Of a stretch of DNA of 64,000 nucleotides, positions 35,877 through 49,190 are shown in pieces. The notes under the pieces are model-generated. The model saw only the letters and a list, made by a program, of their open reading frames with translations. It did no database searches and had not been told where the DNA came from. Where the stretch lies: positions 3,438,501 through 3,502,500 of the forward strand of contig NC_089442.1 in assembly GCF_026210795.1 (NCBI RefSeq), written 5' to 3'. The position numbers and the translations under genes were made by a program. How positions within the stretch are numbered: position 1 is the stretch's first letter; every line of letters starts with the position of its first letter. This DNA is from Rhizophagus irregularis (lineage: Eukaryota; Glomeromycota; Glomeromycetes; Glomerales; Glomeraceae).

Positions 35877-37569
35877 ATGTCTATGTCTACGGATTTTACA
35901 ACGATTTTATTACGAGATTTCAACAACCTTCTTGAGGAAGGTGTTGACCATAATGTCATCATTCAAGCTGGTGAAGAACCAAATACAAAATCATTTCGAG
36001 CTCATTCTGGAATTCTTCGGGCTAGGTGTCCTTATTTTCGCACGGCATTATCTGAAACATGGGTTAAGCCACAAGAGGATGGTGTAATAATATTTAAAAA
36101 GCCAAACATTTCCGCCGAAATTTTTGATATTATCCTCAAGTAAGGTTAAAAATCATCTTCAAATTTATAATATATATATATATTTTTTCAAATTTAATAA
36201 TTTATAAAAAAAAAAATAATAATTATTAAATTTTTTAAGGTATATTTACACAGGTAAAATAGCGCTGGATAAACAAGATGGAACAGGAATTCTTAGATTA
36301 TTGATGGCAGCAGATGAATTGATTTTACATGATTTATTTGGATTCATTCAACAACATCTCATAGAATATAAAGCAGAATGGATGCAAGAAAATTTTGATT
36401 TGGTTCGTCGAACTGTATTTCAAAATGATCGACTAAAAAAACTTCAAGATTATTGTGTGGAGAGAATTTGTAAAGAACCAACTTTACTATTCAGTTCAAA
36501 GGATTACCTTTCAGTCAATTTAACTGTATTATTAAGAGTTTTTCAAAGAGATGATTTACAATTAGATGAAATTGAAGTTTGGGATTATTTAATACAATGG
36601 GGAACAACTCAAACTTGTGCTTCAACTGAAACACCAGATTTAATCTTAGAAGATATTTCAAAATGGTCAAAAGAACACGTAAAGGCTTTACAATCTACGA
36701 TACAACAATGTATTCCTTTAATTAGAATTTTTCAAATTTCATCAAAAGATTTTTTTAATAAGATAGTACCATATAAAGGTATTCTACCTAAATCACTTTA
36801 TAAAGACGTTATGAAATATCACATGGTTCCGGATTGTCCAAGGCCTCCATCTTTAATGCCACCAAGAAGAGGTGGGTTTGAATCAATTTTAATAAGAGCG
36901 AAACATGCCGCTTTAATTTCAAGTTGGATCGATAGAAATGACATTAATGTATTTTATAATTCTACAAATATTCCTTACGAATATAGTAACATTCCTTATG
37001 AATTCAAATTACTTGTAAGAGGAAGTCGAGATGGATTCTCTCCTGCTGCATTTCATGCAAAATGTGATTTACAAGGCCCAACTGTTTTAGTTTTAAAAAT
37101 TCATGGAACAGGACAATTAATTGGAGGTTATAACCCAATTTCTTGGGATTCAACAAATAAATGGGGAACTACTAAAGATAGTTTCCTTTTTTCTTTAGGA
37201 GATGGAGAGGATTTAAAAAATGTTGTATTTAGTAGAGTTCAAGAACATTCAAGAGCAGTTTTATGTTCTCAAGCAATAGGTCCATGTTTTGGAAGTGGTG
37301 ATTTAGTTATGGGTGGAACTCACGCTAATTTTAATTTAGAGTTGGGTTGTTCATGCAAAAGACAATCTTATGAAAGACATTTAATTATAAATCATGATAG
37401 ATTTTCCGTTGTTGAATATGAAATATTTAAAGTTACACCCAAATTAGGGGTTAGAAATAGTCAAGTTTTTAATAATAATAATATTTCAAGGACGAGTGGA
37501 AGATTTTCTCTTTTATTATCTCACAATCATTATTTCACTCCTAATAATCAACAACCACATTATAATTGA
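35877..37569 (+). CDS. BTB-BACK-TLDc domain protein
   Basis: Two exons, 35877-36139 and 36240-37569, giving 530 residues. Residues about 12-110 are a BTB/POZ domain (DHNVIIQAGEEPNTKSFRAH, LRARCPYFRTAL, YIYTGKIALD). A BACK-like helical region follows (about 125-235: LFSSKDYLSVNLTVLLRVFQ, EVWDYLIQWG). Residues about 295-500 form a TLDc domain (FKLLVRGSRDGFSPAAFHAK, GPTVLVLKIHGTGQLIGGYN, DSFLFSLGD, GPCFGSGDL, VEYEIFKV). This combination is strongly expanded in arbuscular fungi. BTB-BACK proteins often act as Cullin-3 substrate adaptors, and TLDc proteins can bind the V-ATPase; which applies here is unknown. The Asn-rich C terminus looks disordered. The start is the first of two close Met codons (MSMSTDF). 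Confidence 0.92.
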
Positions 37570-38104
37570 GATCATCTTACAATGTATTAAATAGAAAAAT
37601 AATAGACGTTTTTGATTAGTTTAATTGTTATTTATTAAAAAAAGCAAGTAAAATAAATAAATAAATAAAAATTTCAATGTATAAGCATTTTAATTGCACG
37701 AAGATCGCACTAAATTTAATAAACCACATGATCAATAAACATTATGCGTATATGCGCACCATATTTTTTAATTTCATCATGAACCCCATTCTCAAATATA
37801 ACTTGGAAATTGATTTTCGTTCTGATCGAATAGTAGTTGTTCCCCTTTTCTATGGAAAATTCTCCATTTTAAAATCTAGTTTTAAGTTCAATTGACCCTT
37901 GAAATTTTCAAGGGTACATACTGCCTTTGGTAGATCCGGATCGGGAATTTAGGATAATCAGTGATATTCAGTTCATCTTTTGAATAATTTCTTTGAATAC
38001 CAATTAAAAGATTACCAGTGTTAATTAATAATCAATAAAGAAATAAAAGTTTCAAATGCCATGTCAAAATTAACAAATAGAAATTAAAAGTATGAACTAC
38101 TTTT

Positions 38105-38195
38105 ATTAAAGAGATTAACAAAGATGGTTTCTCTACGGTGTATTTAGCAATTGTGGAAGGATGTTCTAAAAAATATATCTTAAAAAGGATTGAAA
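38105..38195 (+). pseudogene. Protein kinase N-lobe relic
   Basis: One open segment reads IKEINKDGFSTVYLAIVEG then YILKRIE. This is a glycine-loop region (KxGFSTVYLA) and a beta3 strand with its lysine, typical of this genome's kinases. The next codons run into stops (near 38218) and no downstream catalytic loop is found. It is a fragment of a former kinase gene. Confidence 0.65.
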
Positions 38196-39166
38196 GTTTG
38201 AAAAATTATCTAATTTGATTTAAATTATCAAATCTTAAAACATTATACAATAGTAATTTACTAATTAAGTTTATAATTTTTTGAATTAAATATTTGACGA
38301 TTTTTTATTTTAATATCCACCCATCCAATAAGAAGATAGATTTAAAAGACTATTTAAAATTTTATTAAAAAAAAAAATGATATTATAGGCTAAAAATTTC
38401 TACTATTAGCTAAAATAAGAGAAGATATTAAGTTCTAATTTCGGCATATTATCAAAAAAGTTTTAATAAAATATTTTATTTATTCGATATACTCACAAAA
38501 AAGGTTATCGGGGAAGATATTATTTTTTTCTAATCTTACTTTAATTAGAAGAAGCATTATCCAGAATCTATGAGTTGTGAGAGAGTGGATCTAAAATATA
38601 TTAGTTGATTCATATCTTTGCATCTTACGGTAAATGCAATAAAATGTAGTTTGTTAATTATCTTTATCTATTATAACCTAAATTCATAAAAAATGACTTA
38701 CTTAATTAAGTATTCAAAACTAATCAATGTAAACTTACAAATTACGCCAGGGTTTTAGTTGCGATACGTTATAAAGAATAGGATTGAAGAATATTCGGGA
38801 TTAACGCGCAAAAAAATTTATAATATCGAAAAGGAAATTAGTATCAGTGTCTAAGCCATAATAATATCAGGTATAAAATAATCGCGTTTTTCTTTTACTT
38901 TTCTTTTTTTGCGCAATTTTTTGTTTTGCCGAATTAGCATGTGGCTTAGCCTTTTCTCATAAGAAAATCATAAGCTAAAAATGCATTTAGACTATTTAGA
39001 CTAATTTAACAAACTATTTTGTCATTATTACAACAAAAGCCCCTTAAGCCTAAACATTTATTTTATACATAAATACACGCATTTTAAAAAATTTCTTTCA
39101 AAATTTACGCGAATGAGATAAATTTTCTCGTTCCTTTTTTCTTCGCTCCCAAATAATTTAAAATAT

Positions 39167-39210
39167 TAATTTATTGTATATATAATTTATTGTATATAAT
39201 TTATTGTATA
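39167..39210. repeat. 14-bp tandem repeat, three units
   Basis: TAATTTATTGTATA is repeated three times, with a TA dinucleotide between the first two. It sits just past the 3' end of the F-box gene. Confidence 0.75.
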
Positions 39211-39360
39211 TAATTAACCCAACCCTATTTATCTTATTATTATATTTTATAATATCTAATTTACAAAGGAAAAAAAAAGTAATTATATTTTATCAGTGTG
39301 GATGTTTTTTTTAAAAGAAAAAAAAAGGAAAAAATACAATAAAAATACACGTGTATAAAG

Positions 39361-41130
39361 TTAAATTACATGACGCAAAAAGTCCGAAATTTTCACAGGT
39401 TTATCTTTTAAATAAGCACCAACTAGATGACAATCATAACCCAAATAATGAGTCCACCAACGAACGTATAATGTTTCAAGAGGAGCAGTAGTATTTTGTA
39501 AAAACAACTGCATTGGAGTATCACCTATATATATCCAAATATTAAGATGACGTAGTGTGACGGGCATAAGACCACCTAAATCTTTCCAAAGAGCTTCATC
39601 ATCCCATGAAATACGATCCATTCGAAATATACTTAGACTTTTTAATTTACATTCAGAGGAAGTTAATATATCGATTAAATGACTTATTTGTACTTTAGCT
39701 ATAGGAACTCCTAATCTGATGATTTTGGGACAATTTTGAGCTACAGCTTCAATAATTGTGGGTGTTATTATATGAAGTTGTTGATTATCCACAGGTTTAT
39801 AATAAACTTCTTCTAAATGAGTTGGGTTATTTTGTATTAAAGAAACTACAACACTATCCCAATTGTAAGTAGATTCTACAATATGTATTTTACGAAGTGA
39901 TGGAAATGTTGCACATATTAATGGTGCAAGAATTTCATCTGTAGCAAACGAACAATTTTTGATTATTAATTCTTCTAAATTTACACAAGTTGCTAAACCT
40001 TCTAAAGTTGACCTCATTATTGAAGATGATGCCGTTGATGTTGTCGATGATGTTGAAGGCGGGCTTGAAATAAAATGAACATATATAATTTCAACGGAAG
40101 TTAGAGAATTCGCTTGAGATCCTAATGAAGCAAGTGTTAATGCAGGATAAGTAGAATATCCAAATAATTTTATATGTCTTAAATTATTTTGAATACTAAT
40201 TAAAGATGCTAAATTTTGCTCATCTTCAGGATGTGGAGCTTGATTAAAAGAATAATCTACAACTTCTAGAGTTTCAATATTTTTTGCATATTTTGATAAA
40301 TATCCGAAAATTGACCAATCAGTTATATAATGAATAGATAACCTTTTTAATTTAGCAAGATATGTGTCAATGCCAGCAGAATAAAGTAATAAGGGATATG
40401 CTTTCCAAATTTCCTTATTACCCCAATCAAGTGAAAGGGATCGAATACTAGAACGCCGACTAAAAAATAATGTACAAAGTGTTCTATATACCAGTAAACT
40501 AGGTTCCGCATTGAATGGATTATGCCTAAAGTAAGAAAAAAAAAATTTAAATAAAAATGTGTAAATAAAAGAAAAAAAGAAAAAAAAAGAAAATAATAAT
40601 TTTAAACAAATTTGTTTTTTTTATATATATATGTACCGTTTCGGGGAAACAGAATATTTTGTTTGAGTACGATCCGTCCATCTTTGAACTATGCTAAAAA
40701 GATTTCCCATACTAAGATGACGCAAAAAGGATACATAGTCAAATGCTGGTACTCGTCTACGATTAGGAACTCCAATAATATCATTATCAATAAGATAATT
40801 TTTCTCAGGTTCAGTAAGACAAGTTAAATAAACATCTATTATGGTTGACGGTGTTAAATCAAGAAAAGGTTGTGCCCATAATGAAGGAACTGAATTTTCA
40901 CACCAAGCTCTATTAACTAAAACACAGGATTGTAATGTTTTATAATCATCTTCTAGATGAGAAAATATTTCAATAAGTACATCCGTAGGAAGTATTAATT
41001 TGCGTTTTTGTTTTCGAAATGTTGAAGAATTTGTATGAGATTGTTGGTCATTGTTGCATAAATCTAGTACACCTTTGCCTTTAAATAAACTAGACAAATT
41101 TCCCTTTAATGCATGCAAACGACGACCCAT
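39361..41130 (-). CDS. F-box / leucine-rich-repeat protein
   Basis: Two exons on the minus strand, 41130-40637 and 40525-39361, giving 552 residues. A basic N terminus (MGRRLHALKGNLSSLFKGK) precedes an F-box near residues 44-90 (LILPTDVLIEIFSHLEDD, SCVLVNRAWCENSVPSLWAQ). The remainder is a series of degenerate leucine-rich repeats (SIRSLSLDW, KLKRLSIHY, NLEELIIKNCSF, SLRKIHIVE, KLKSLSIFRMD, TLRHLNIWIY). F-box/LRR proteins are substrate receptors of SCF ubiquitin ligases, and this family is very large in arbuscular fungi. A poly-Ser/Thr stretch (STSSTTSTASSS) lies in the middle. The target is unknown. Confidence 0.9.
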
Positions 41131-42045
41131 TTTTAATCTGATTCATCTGCTTGCTCTTTAATTAAAGAAAAATTAAATTAAAAATTTGGATTTTTTTTTA
41201 TACATAAAATCTAAAACGACTATAAAAAAAAGTAGACGATGATGATGTAGCGAAAGGGTAAAAAAAAAAAGATTGTAAAAAAAAATAAAAAATTTTCGAA
41301 TAAATTTATATTGCCAAAAATCATTTGAGCCACATTTGGGAAATGACTCCTCCTTTGCGCCGAATTGTACAACACACCCCCGCACACCAATTTATCTCGT
41401 GGAGTCCATCAATTTCCAAGTCTAGTTAATGGATACAAAGTAAATTTGTGTAAATTGCTGCGCGTACATATGAAACTCTTTATGTTTTCTCTTACGTAAT
41501 GGTTTTTGGATGTGGCGTGAATTTTTTCATAATTACAAAATTAAGCCACTTTTTTGAAAGATGCTTTTACATCTATTTATTAAAAAAAGATAATTATCAA
41601 TAAAACTAAAATGGAAAGATTAACTGCGAATCGGAAAAATTTTTTTGATAAAGTTGTAAGGCTGAGCAAATAAAATTATTTAGATTCTTTCATAACCCGG
41701 CCGTATCGGCTTTTAAAAAAAATTTTTTATAGAAAAAAAAATGATTGTTTTTTTTATGATGATCTTGTATAAATGTAGCAAAATTTTAAGGTAAACAATT
41801 GTAATATAGTTTGCCACCACAGGCGCGGTAAAATTATATATAACGGGAGTGACGTACTATTTATCACGAAAGGATATGCGATAAATAAACTACAATTAAT
41901 CAAGTCACTATTAACTAACCTTAAATTTTGGGAGTTATTAAGAATAACATCATCATAATTAAAAATAAATAAATAAAAAAGTTATATATATATAATATAT
42001 ATTTATGTGTACTAAATATGAATTAATTAGATTTTATAATGAATA
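41131..42045. other. Intergenic region upstream of F-box gene
   Basis: 915 bases between two minus-strand genes: the F-box promoter plus the 3' end of paralog B. A+T-rich; no gene is seen. Confidence 0.5.
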
Positions 42046-43951
42046 CTAAATTAAAACTATATAATTAACTGATACAAACTTATGAAACAATTGCTTTAAA
42101 ATAACTTTTCTTCCTCTATTTAAGTTAATTTTGCATACACCATCTTCATTATTTCTAGCTAACAACAATTGTTCCAACAATTCAACACTAATTTTTGTTG
42201 AATTTAATAAAGGATCTATTTGTCTTGTATGAATAATTGCTTTATGAAAATCATGATAAGATTTCTTTGACCATATACCTAATACAACACCTAATAAACA
42301 TCCAATTGAAACCTACATTTTTTTTTTTTGAAAGAAAAGGAATTAATAACAATATTCATCTCTTTAAAAAATAGATACACTTTCATTTACCTTGATACGA
42401 TTAGAAGAAACTGCACTAGCTGCTCTATTATTATAGAAAAATGCCAATGGAGCAATTGCAATACTGGCTCTAAAAAGAAAAATTTTTAAGTTAAATAATG
42501 TTGGATATAAATCATTCATAATTAAAATATTTAATAATATTTACATAGAACCATAAAATAAAAGACTAGAAGCTATCTTGGGAGTTTTCCATTTTTTAGT
42601 AGAATCATTTATTTTACGTTGTGTAATTTCAACTTCTCCTCGTAAACGTTTAACTAACGGATGAAGTTTCTCTAACGGTTCTATAAAATAAAATTTGATG
42701 GATTTTAGTTAATTATTACATTTTTTTTTAATAAAAAATAAAAAAAATAAAATATTTTTACCATCAAGATCAGTAAATTCTACTAGATTTAAAAGATAAT
42801 TTTCTTCATGATCACGACTAACAGGAATTTTATCTTTGATTTCTCTGAGTTTTGGTTGAGCAACAAATGGAACCCAAGTAGGAATCTTAGATTCTCCATA
42901 TAATTCATTAAGGTATGTTAAATTTCTTATAACTGTAAATAACCGATAAACAAGTACATCAAATGCTGTAAATTGCTATTAATAACGATAATAATTATTA
43001 CTAATTATAATAAACTTTTTATAATTAACTAAATTATGGATTTAATTATAATTTACCTTAGAACTATCATCAAGACCATGATTTTCAATTAAAGAATTTA
43101 ATACTTCAATAAATAATTTGCCAATTTCTTCATCAAAGTTATTACGAACTTCAAATACAACCACCTTCATAACAACATCGTGTACTTCACGATTAATTGT
43201 AACAATTGGACCAGGAAATAATTTTTCTAAAGCTGATTCGACTTCATCTTCTCGATGAATTTCATTAATAGCTGATTCCAAAGAATCTGGATCAACATCT
43301 TCATCAAAAGTTCTTAATTTTGTTGTATTAAGAATATTTCCAGTTCTTTCACATTTTGAATTACGTTCTATATTAATATATGATTTACTATCGAGTGGAA
43401 CCCAATCTGCAAATCCATTAAGTGTTAAATCTTTAATAGTTTGTGAAGAACGAAGTTGTTCAATTACATCTCGATGTTTTTGTGATTTAAAAGATATCTT
43501 AACCTATCAAAATATAAAATTATGATTTTTTTTTTTTAAAAAAAAAAAGCAAATTTTAAAATCCATACCTTGACACTCTTAGCATTTGATTCTGGACTTG
43601 ATTCTACTGCAATAAAAGATCCTTCCAAAGAACTTTCACTCGAACTATCAGATTTAGCAAATTCATCAAACGAAGTTACAGTTATAGAATCTTCACCTCC
43701 AATCGTTATGATAATTTCCTTACGTAATTCTTCATAAGACAACTAAAAAATTTTGATTTTTTTTTAATATTACGAAATAAGAAAAAAAAAAGGTCTTCCT
43801 ATTTTAAAAAACTAAAGAAACTTACGTTTAAATTATAAATGCTAAATAACGCATATTGTTCAGTTTCTCCATTATTATTCTCAACATAATGAAATAAGTC
43901 ATTATAAAAAATAATTGGTTTAATATTTCTTGCAGGACTACGAGTCGTCAT
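42046..43951 (-). CDS. Two-transmembrane protein of unknown function, paralog B
   Basis: Seven exons on the minus strand: 43951-43826, 43742-43569, 43503-43057, 42975-42762, 42680-42545, 42469-42391, 42312-42046, giving 480 residues (MTTRSPARNIKPIIFYND). Homologous along its length to paralog A: shared KPII.YN, LNGFADW.PLDS, EKLFPGPI, the run D/EE.GKLFIEVLNSLI, and a pair of hydrophobic helices (IASIAIAPLAFFY and VSIGCLLGVVLGIW). Exons 4-6 are 214, 136 and 79 bases, against 211, 136 and 76 in paralog A, with equal phases. The C termini differ: B lacks the ELVSSAAEMRL segment. Family unknown; an integral membrane protein with a long N-terminal soluble part is the safe description. Confidence 0.85.
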
Positions 43952-45874
43952 TTAAAACTCTATATAAAAAGAAAAAAAAATAAAAAAAATAAAGTTTATG
44001 ATGATTATGATGATTGAAAAAGATAAAAAGATAAGATACCTCAGTAATACCAGTTTATAGGATTACACGAATCGATCATATGATTATGATTATGGGAATT
44101 ATTATAGCTGCGGTAATAAACATTTCCTCATGATTGCATATTGCATCACCCGACCAAGTTTTTTTCATGATGTTAACACGTAATAAACACAATATTTAAT
44201 CTTTAACGAAACATCAAGTATGGATAAAACCCTTTAATTTCAAACATATTTTTTTTTTTCTATAATATAGTTTCATTTTAACGATTTTGACAAATTTTGT
44301 AAAACCATTCGATGATGGATCTAATAATTATATCACGAAAAAAGGTTTGAAAGAACAAACAAAACAAAAGTTATGAAACGCGTATCGGAAATAAAAAGGT
44401 AAGAAAATTATTCTGACTGCGGTAAAAAAAAAATTAATGATATATAACTAAATTCAGTAACAATGTAATTATCTTATCAATGCCATATTAATTCAATTAT
44501 ACAATTGAAATTTTTTTTGTCACTGTATCACTCAATATTAATTATTAAACTTTAAAATAATTCAGCTATTATTACTATTATTCATTATTTATTCCGTACC
44601 GTTATTTGAAATTTTTTTTTCTGTAATACAATGTAGTACTATGCTGACCTTCAACATCAGGTGAGAAAGAAAAAAATCGATTTTCCGAATTTTTTTTACA
44701 TGACTTCTCATTTATAGGCATACATACACACAATAACAAGGTTTCTCTTTTTTTGGATTTAAAAGTAAATATATATTTATTTACTGTTACAAAGAAATCA
44801 GATGAAATTAGATGAAATTAACCTTTATATTTTGCACAGACGAAGATAAGAATGTTTTTTTTGAGATTATCTTTAATAAAAATGAAATGTTTATTTAATG
44901 CATCCATATTCTTAAAAAGTATTGACTATGAAGTTTAAAAATTTTAAAATTTTTTAAAAAAAAACGCGAATATCAAAAGAAGTAAAAAAGAGTTATTCTT
45001 AAATGATGATGACAGATGATTTTCGAACAATAGCAAGATCTGAAACACTTTAATCTCATTGAAAACAATATATAGAAATTCCCCCGCGTGCTACTAAAAA
45101 ACCAAAGATTGTTTATCATCCCATATTAAATTTTAACCTTTTATAATGGGAATTTTTTTATTTTTTTTTATTTTAAAAAAAATAAAAAATCTTATAAACA
45201 TTTTAAGAAAGAATCTCATTTGATCTTTATCTTTTATTCTCTGGCTAAAAAATACTAAATATGGCAAAAATTATTAAAAAAAGCACGGGAATTTGCGGAA
45301 AATGCCTAATTAACATGGTACATTTAAAAACAATCTTACATATGTCTTATGACGATTAATTTGTTGAAACCTGAAACAGGGGAAATTTTTTACTACTTTA
45401 ACCCTTAATTTACTACTAAACTAGTTTGACCCTCGTTTCCTTAGTTTCAATGAACCACAAATTACTATTAAGTCACAAAGGGATAGCTTATGTTCAAATG
45501 TATTAAGTGGCGCAGTAACGATAAGCTTTACTTTTGTGCCATATAAAAAAAGTTTGTTTTTTTATGATTTCCTGTTTCGGAAATTAACATTATAACAAAA
45601 AAAAAAGCCTATAACTAGAGAACAATTCTATGTATATGTGGATATTGTTTATTTTATTATCCTAGCTTAGCAATCAAATGAATATATTTATTTATGCACT
45701 AAAATGAATTTTATTATATTTGAAAATTTATAAAAAAAAACCAAACTTAGACAAATCCTTATAAAAATAAAAAAAAAATTGGATCGTCCGCGCTGTTACT
45801 TTTAAAATTTTTTCTTTTTAAATTTTCTTCAAAAAAACAAAAAAAATAAAAAATAAATAAATAAATAAATAAAA
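43952..45874. promoter_or_regulatory. Divergent intergenic region (paralog B / kinase)
   Basis: 1.9-kb spacer between divergent starts, so it holds both promoters. A+T-rich with many homopolymers. No gene and no assignable regulatory site. Confidence 0.45.
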
Positions 45875-47644
45875 ATGAAAAGATTTTCTTCACCACTTAC
45901 TTACAATTTTCAAAGTGGTATATTTGATATTGATAGGTTTCTTGATGAAACAAAATCAAAATCAAATAATAATAATTCTTCAACTACAATATCCGATAAT
46001 AATAATAATAATAATAAATCATCTTTAAAATGGATTCCATATAATGAATTTAGTAATATTAAAGAAATTGGTAAAGGAGGATTTGGTGTTGTTTATGAAG
46101 CTATTTGGCATGACGCACCTGAACAGAAAATTGATCTAATTTGGAATAAGAAAAGAGTAGCTTTAAAAGTTTTACGTTATTCTACTAACGATGATCAAAG
46201 TACAGATTTCTTGAACGAGGTAAACTTAATATATATATATATTTCCTTTATAATTTCTTTATTTTCTTTATTTTCTTTATCTCATTTTCTTTTTCTATCA
46301 TTTCATAATGTAATTTTAGCTGAAATTACATTATCGATGTATGGATTCAGGGAGGGTTCTTCCATGTTATGGAATAAGTCAAGAACCTCAAACAAATAAT
46401 TATATATTAGTAATGCAATATGCAAGCGAAGGAAATTTAAGAAATTATCTTTCAACTTCTTTTGCAAGATTTGATTGGTGGAAAAAAGTAAATATGCTTC
46501 GTGATATCGTAATTGGTCTTCAATCTATTCATAACGAGGGTTTAGTTCATCACGATTTTCATAGTGGTAATATATTGCGTCATGGCTACGGCAATGATAG
46601 TAATAATTTAGATACTTATATATCAGATCTTGGATTATGTCACCCTGTAGATAAAAATCATACTAAATCAAAGGTTATTGGAGTTTTACCTTATTTAGCT
46701 CCTGAAGTTTTACGTGGTGAAAAATATACAAAAGCTGCTGATATTTATAGTCTTGGTATTATAATGTGGGAAATTACTACGAGTGATAAACCATTTTATG
46801 ATCGTTCTCACGATAATCGATTGGCGATTGAAATTTGTTTAGGATTAAGACCAAAACTTATGCCCGGAACTCCTGAATGTTATGCTCAAGTAATGCAAAA
46901 ATGTTGGAATGCAGACCCTTTGTCACGTCCAACCGCAGAAGAATTATTTGTAATGTTAAAACAATTTAAAGAAATATCAAATTATAGGACACAAATTGGT
47001 GAAGCAGAATTAATTCGTTTTGGTGTTATTGAAAATATTTTATCAACGAAAAGTCATAAATCGATACATCCTGAAGCTATTTATTCAAGTCGTTTATTAG
47101 AATTTTCTGATCTTCCTCAACCAAAAAATGCCGATCCTGTTTCAATTCCAACACCAAATGCTTATCGTCCAGGTAAGGTAAAATATATGTTTTTGTTTTC
47201 AATTTACAATTTATTTACCTTTTATTTATTTTACTTCAGTTCGACGTCGTGCAAATAGTGTAACATTTCATAATCGTCGTCCCAATAACAAACAAACAAA
47301 TAGACGAAGTGTTCAAATTCAATCCGTATCGAGTACTTTTAACGAAAGACGGCATAGTAGATCATTTAGTAGTGACGAAGTTGCAGAAAGTGAGTAAATT
47401 TCAAATAAAATAAACAAAAATCTATATTGTAATTTTATCGTAGTAACAATATAATAATATATTATAATTATAAATTTAAATTTAGGTATGCGACGATTAA
47501 GTCTATCATTAGGACCTTCAAAAGGTATATATATATATATATAGTATTAATCCTTTTTTATTTTTACGATTAAAACTAATCGTTTAATTGTTTATCAATT
47601 AATTAGATTTAAATGCGATAAATGAGGAACTTTTCGAAGATTAA
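45875..47644 (+). CDS. Protein kinase with basic C-terminal tail
   Basis: Five exons: 45875-46219, 46320-47172, 47240-47389, 47486-47524, 47607-47644, giving 474 residues. After an Asn/Ser-rich N terminus the kinase domain starts at about 56. It has glycine loop IGKGGFGVVY (65-74), ATP lysine in VALKVL (K98), catalytic loop VHHDFHSGN (D194), DLG for DFG (D218), APE (242-244) and RPTAEEL in the C-lobe. All key residues are present. Same lineage-expanded family as the kinase at 14217-16155 but without the zinc knuckle. A tail of about 70 residues is rich in Arg and Ser (RRRANS, RRSVQIQ, RRHSRSFSSDE, RRLSLSLG), which looks like phosphorylation-site or nuclear-type sequence (inference). It is built from three small exons. 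Confidence 0.92.
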
Positions 47645-48148
47645 TAATTAATTTTCCCCCCGTTTCAATTACAAATTTTCCACTTAATCTAAAAATATCT
47701 CCCTCCACCTTGTATAAATTATTTCTCATTCTTTGTCTATAATTCATTCTTAATAATGTATTATGTAAAAAAAAAGTATTTATTATTCAATATTATTTAA
47801 TTTTTTTTTGGTTTTTTTTTTGTAAAATGTTTAATAAAAAATTTTTAATTAATTACCGTGTGTACTACGGGTTTTTTTTCATCCTTGCAATAGTGTTGGT
47901 GATTATTATGTATAATGTATAGCCGTGTAGCCGTTATGTTTCGGGTTAAATTAAGGAGTTAAACTGTTATCCCGAATGATCTGCAGCTCTACAACATGAT
48001 TAATCAATGAGTTTACGCTATAAGCTAATCCTTTTTAAAGAAAAAAATCATCAAAAAAAATGTTTTAAAAGAAATGCTTTTTGACTTTTCCCACAATAAT
48101 ATCATTTTCCAAAACAAATATAATATAAAATTATTTTATACTGAAACA
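47645..48148. other. Intergenic region upstream of methyltransferase
   Basis: 504 bases, A+T-rich with a T-rich block at 47790-47825. It should hold the methyltransferase promoter. An in-frame upstream ATG at 48074 would add 25 residues; see the gene entry. Confidence 0.5.
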
Positions 48149-49190
48149 ATGTCGCGAGATCAAAAAATCACAAAATATCCATTGTATCCGTTGTATCCGT
48201 TTCCAAAGAATGATTTAGAATTAGAACAAGATGCTAAATGTTCAAAACTTTTACATGAATTAATGAAAAAAGTTTGGGGTGGTAATTTTGTTTCTCCTAT
48301 TGAACAAGAATTAAAGAATAAAAAAGATTTTAAAGTATTAGATGTAGGATGTGGTACTACATGCTCGTGGATTTTAGAACTTTCAAAAACATATCCGTTA
48401 GCAAAATTTATTGGATTAGATTTGTTAACACCTTTACTTCCTAAAGATTTTTCACAAAATAATTTACAATTTGTTCAAAGTGATATTTTAAAGGGTTTAC
48501 CTTTCGAAGATGGGTCCATAGATTTTGTACATATGAGATGTCTTACAGCGGCATTCACTGAAAGACAATGGGAAGAAGTTGTTATTAAAGAATTAGTCAG
48601 AGTATGTAAACCAGGCGGATGGATAGAATTATTAGAGATTGATGTTGATGGAAAATCACTAGGACCAACATCTAAACGTATCATATCAGCTTGTAAGTTT
48701 TTTTACTTCTTCTTTTCATAGTTTTTTTTTTTTACTCTTTCAAAAAAAATTATTTTTTTTTCACGCTTAAAAAAAAAAAAGGCATGGCTAAGTTTGAAAA
48801 TCGAGGAGTTAATGGGTTGATAAGCGAAGAAATCCCTGAATTCTTTGAATCTACAAATCAAGTTGAAATTTATGCGGAAGAAAAATATAGTCCCATCGGG
48901 AATTGGGGAGATGAACTTGGAAAATTAGTAAGTTTTTATATTTTATAATAATCTTTTTAAGAGGTTTTTTTATTTAAAAAAAAAATTAACCCTTTTTTTT
49001 TTTATACAATTAAAAAAAGGCTCTAGACTTTTTTGTTTCAATATTTAGTTCTTCAGATGAGTTAATTGAATGGATAAAAGTAAGTAAAGAAGAATATGAA
49101 CATATGATAGCTCAATACATAAAGGAAGTTGAAATTTATCGTTCATATTTTATCAATATCAAATTTTATTGTCAGAAAATTACGTCATAG
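48149..49190 (+). CDS. Class I SAM-dependent methyltransferase
   Basis: Three exons, 48149-48692, 48782-48927, 49020-49190, giving 286 residues from the ATG at 48149 (MSRDQKI). An in-frame ATG at 48074 would add 25 residues, but the alignment-like core starts after 48149. SAM-binding motif I is VLDVGCGTT (about 63-71), followed by the acidic end of strand 2, FIGLDL (D90), then VQSDIL, DGSIDFVHMR (motif II) and RVCKPGGWIELLE (motif III). This is the Methyltransf_11/25 type fold. Such proteins are common in fungi, often with small-molecule or lipid substrates; this substrate is unknown. The C-terminal half (EIPEFFES, NWGDELGKL, DELIEWIK) forms the substrate-binding lid. Confidence 0.9.

Larger units (their letters stand above)
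37570..39360. other. Intergenic region with a kinase relic
   Basis: 1.8-kb convergent spacer between the BTB and F-box genes. It holds the kinase fragment at 38105-38195 (listed separately) and a three-unit TAATTTATTGTATA repeat at 39167-39210. Otherwise A+T-rich without a gene. Confidence 0.5.
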
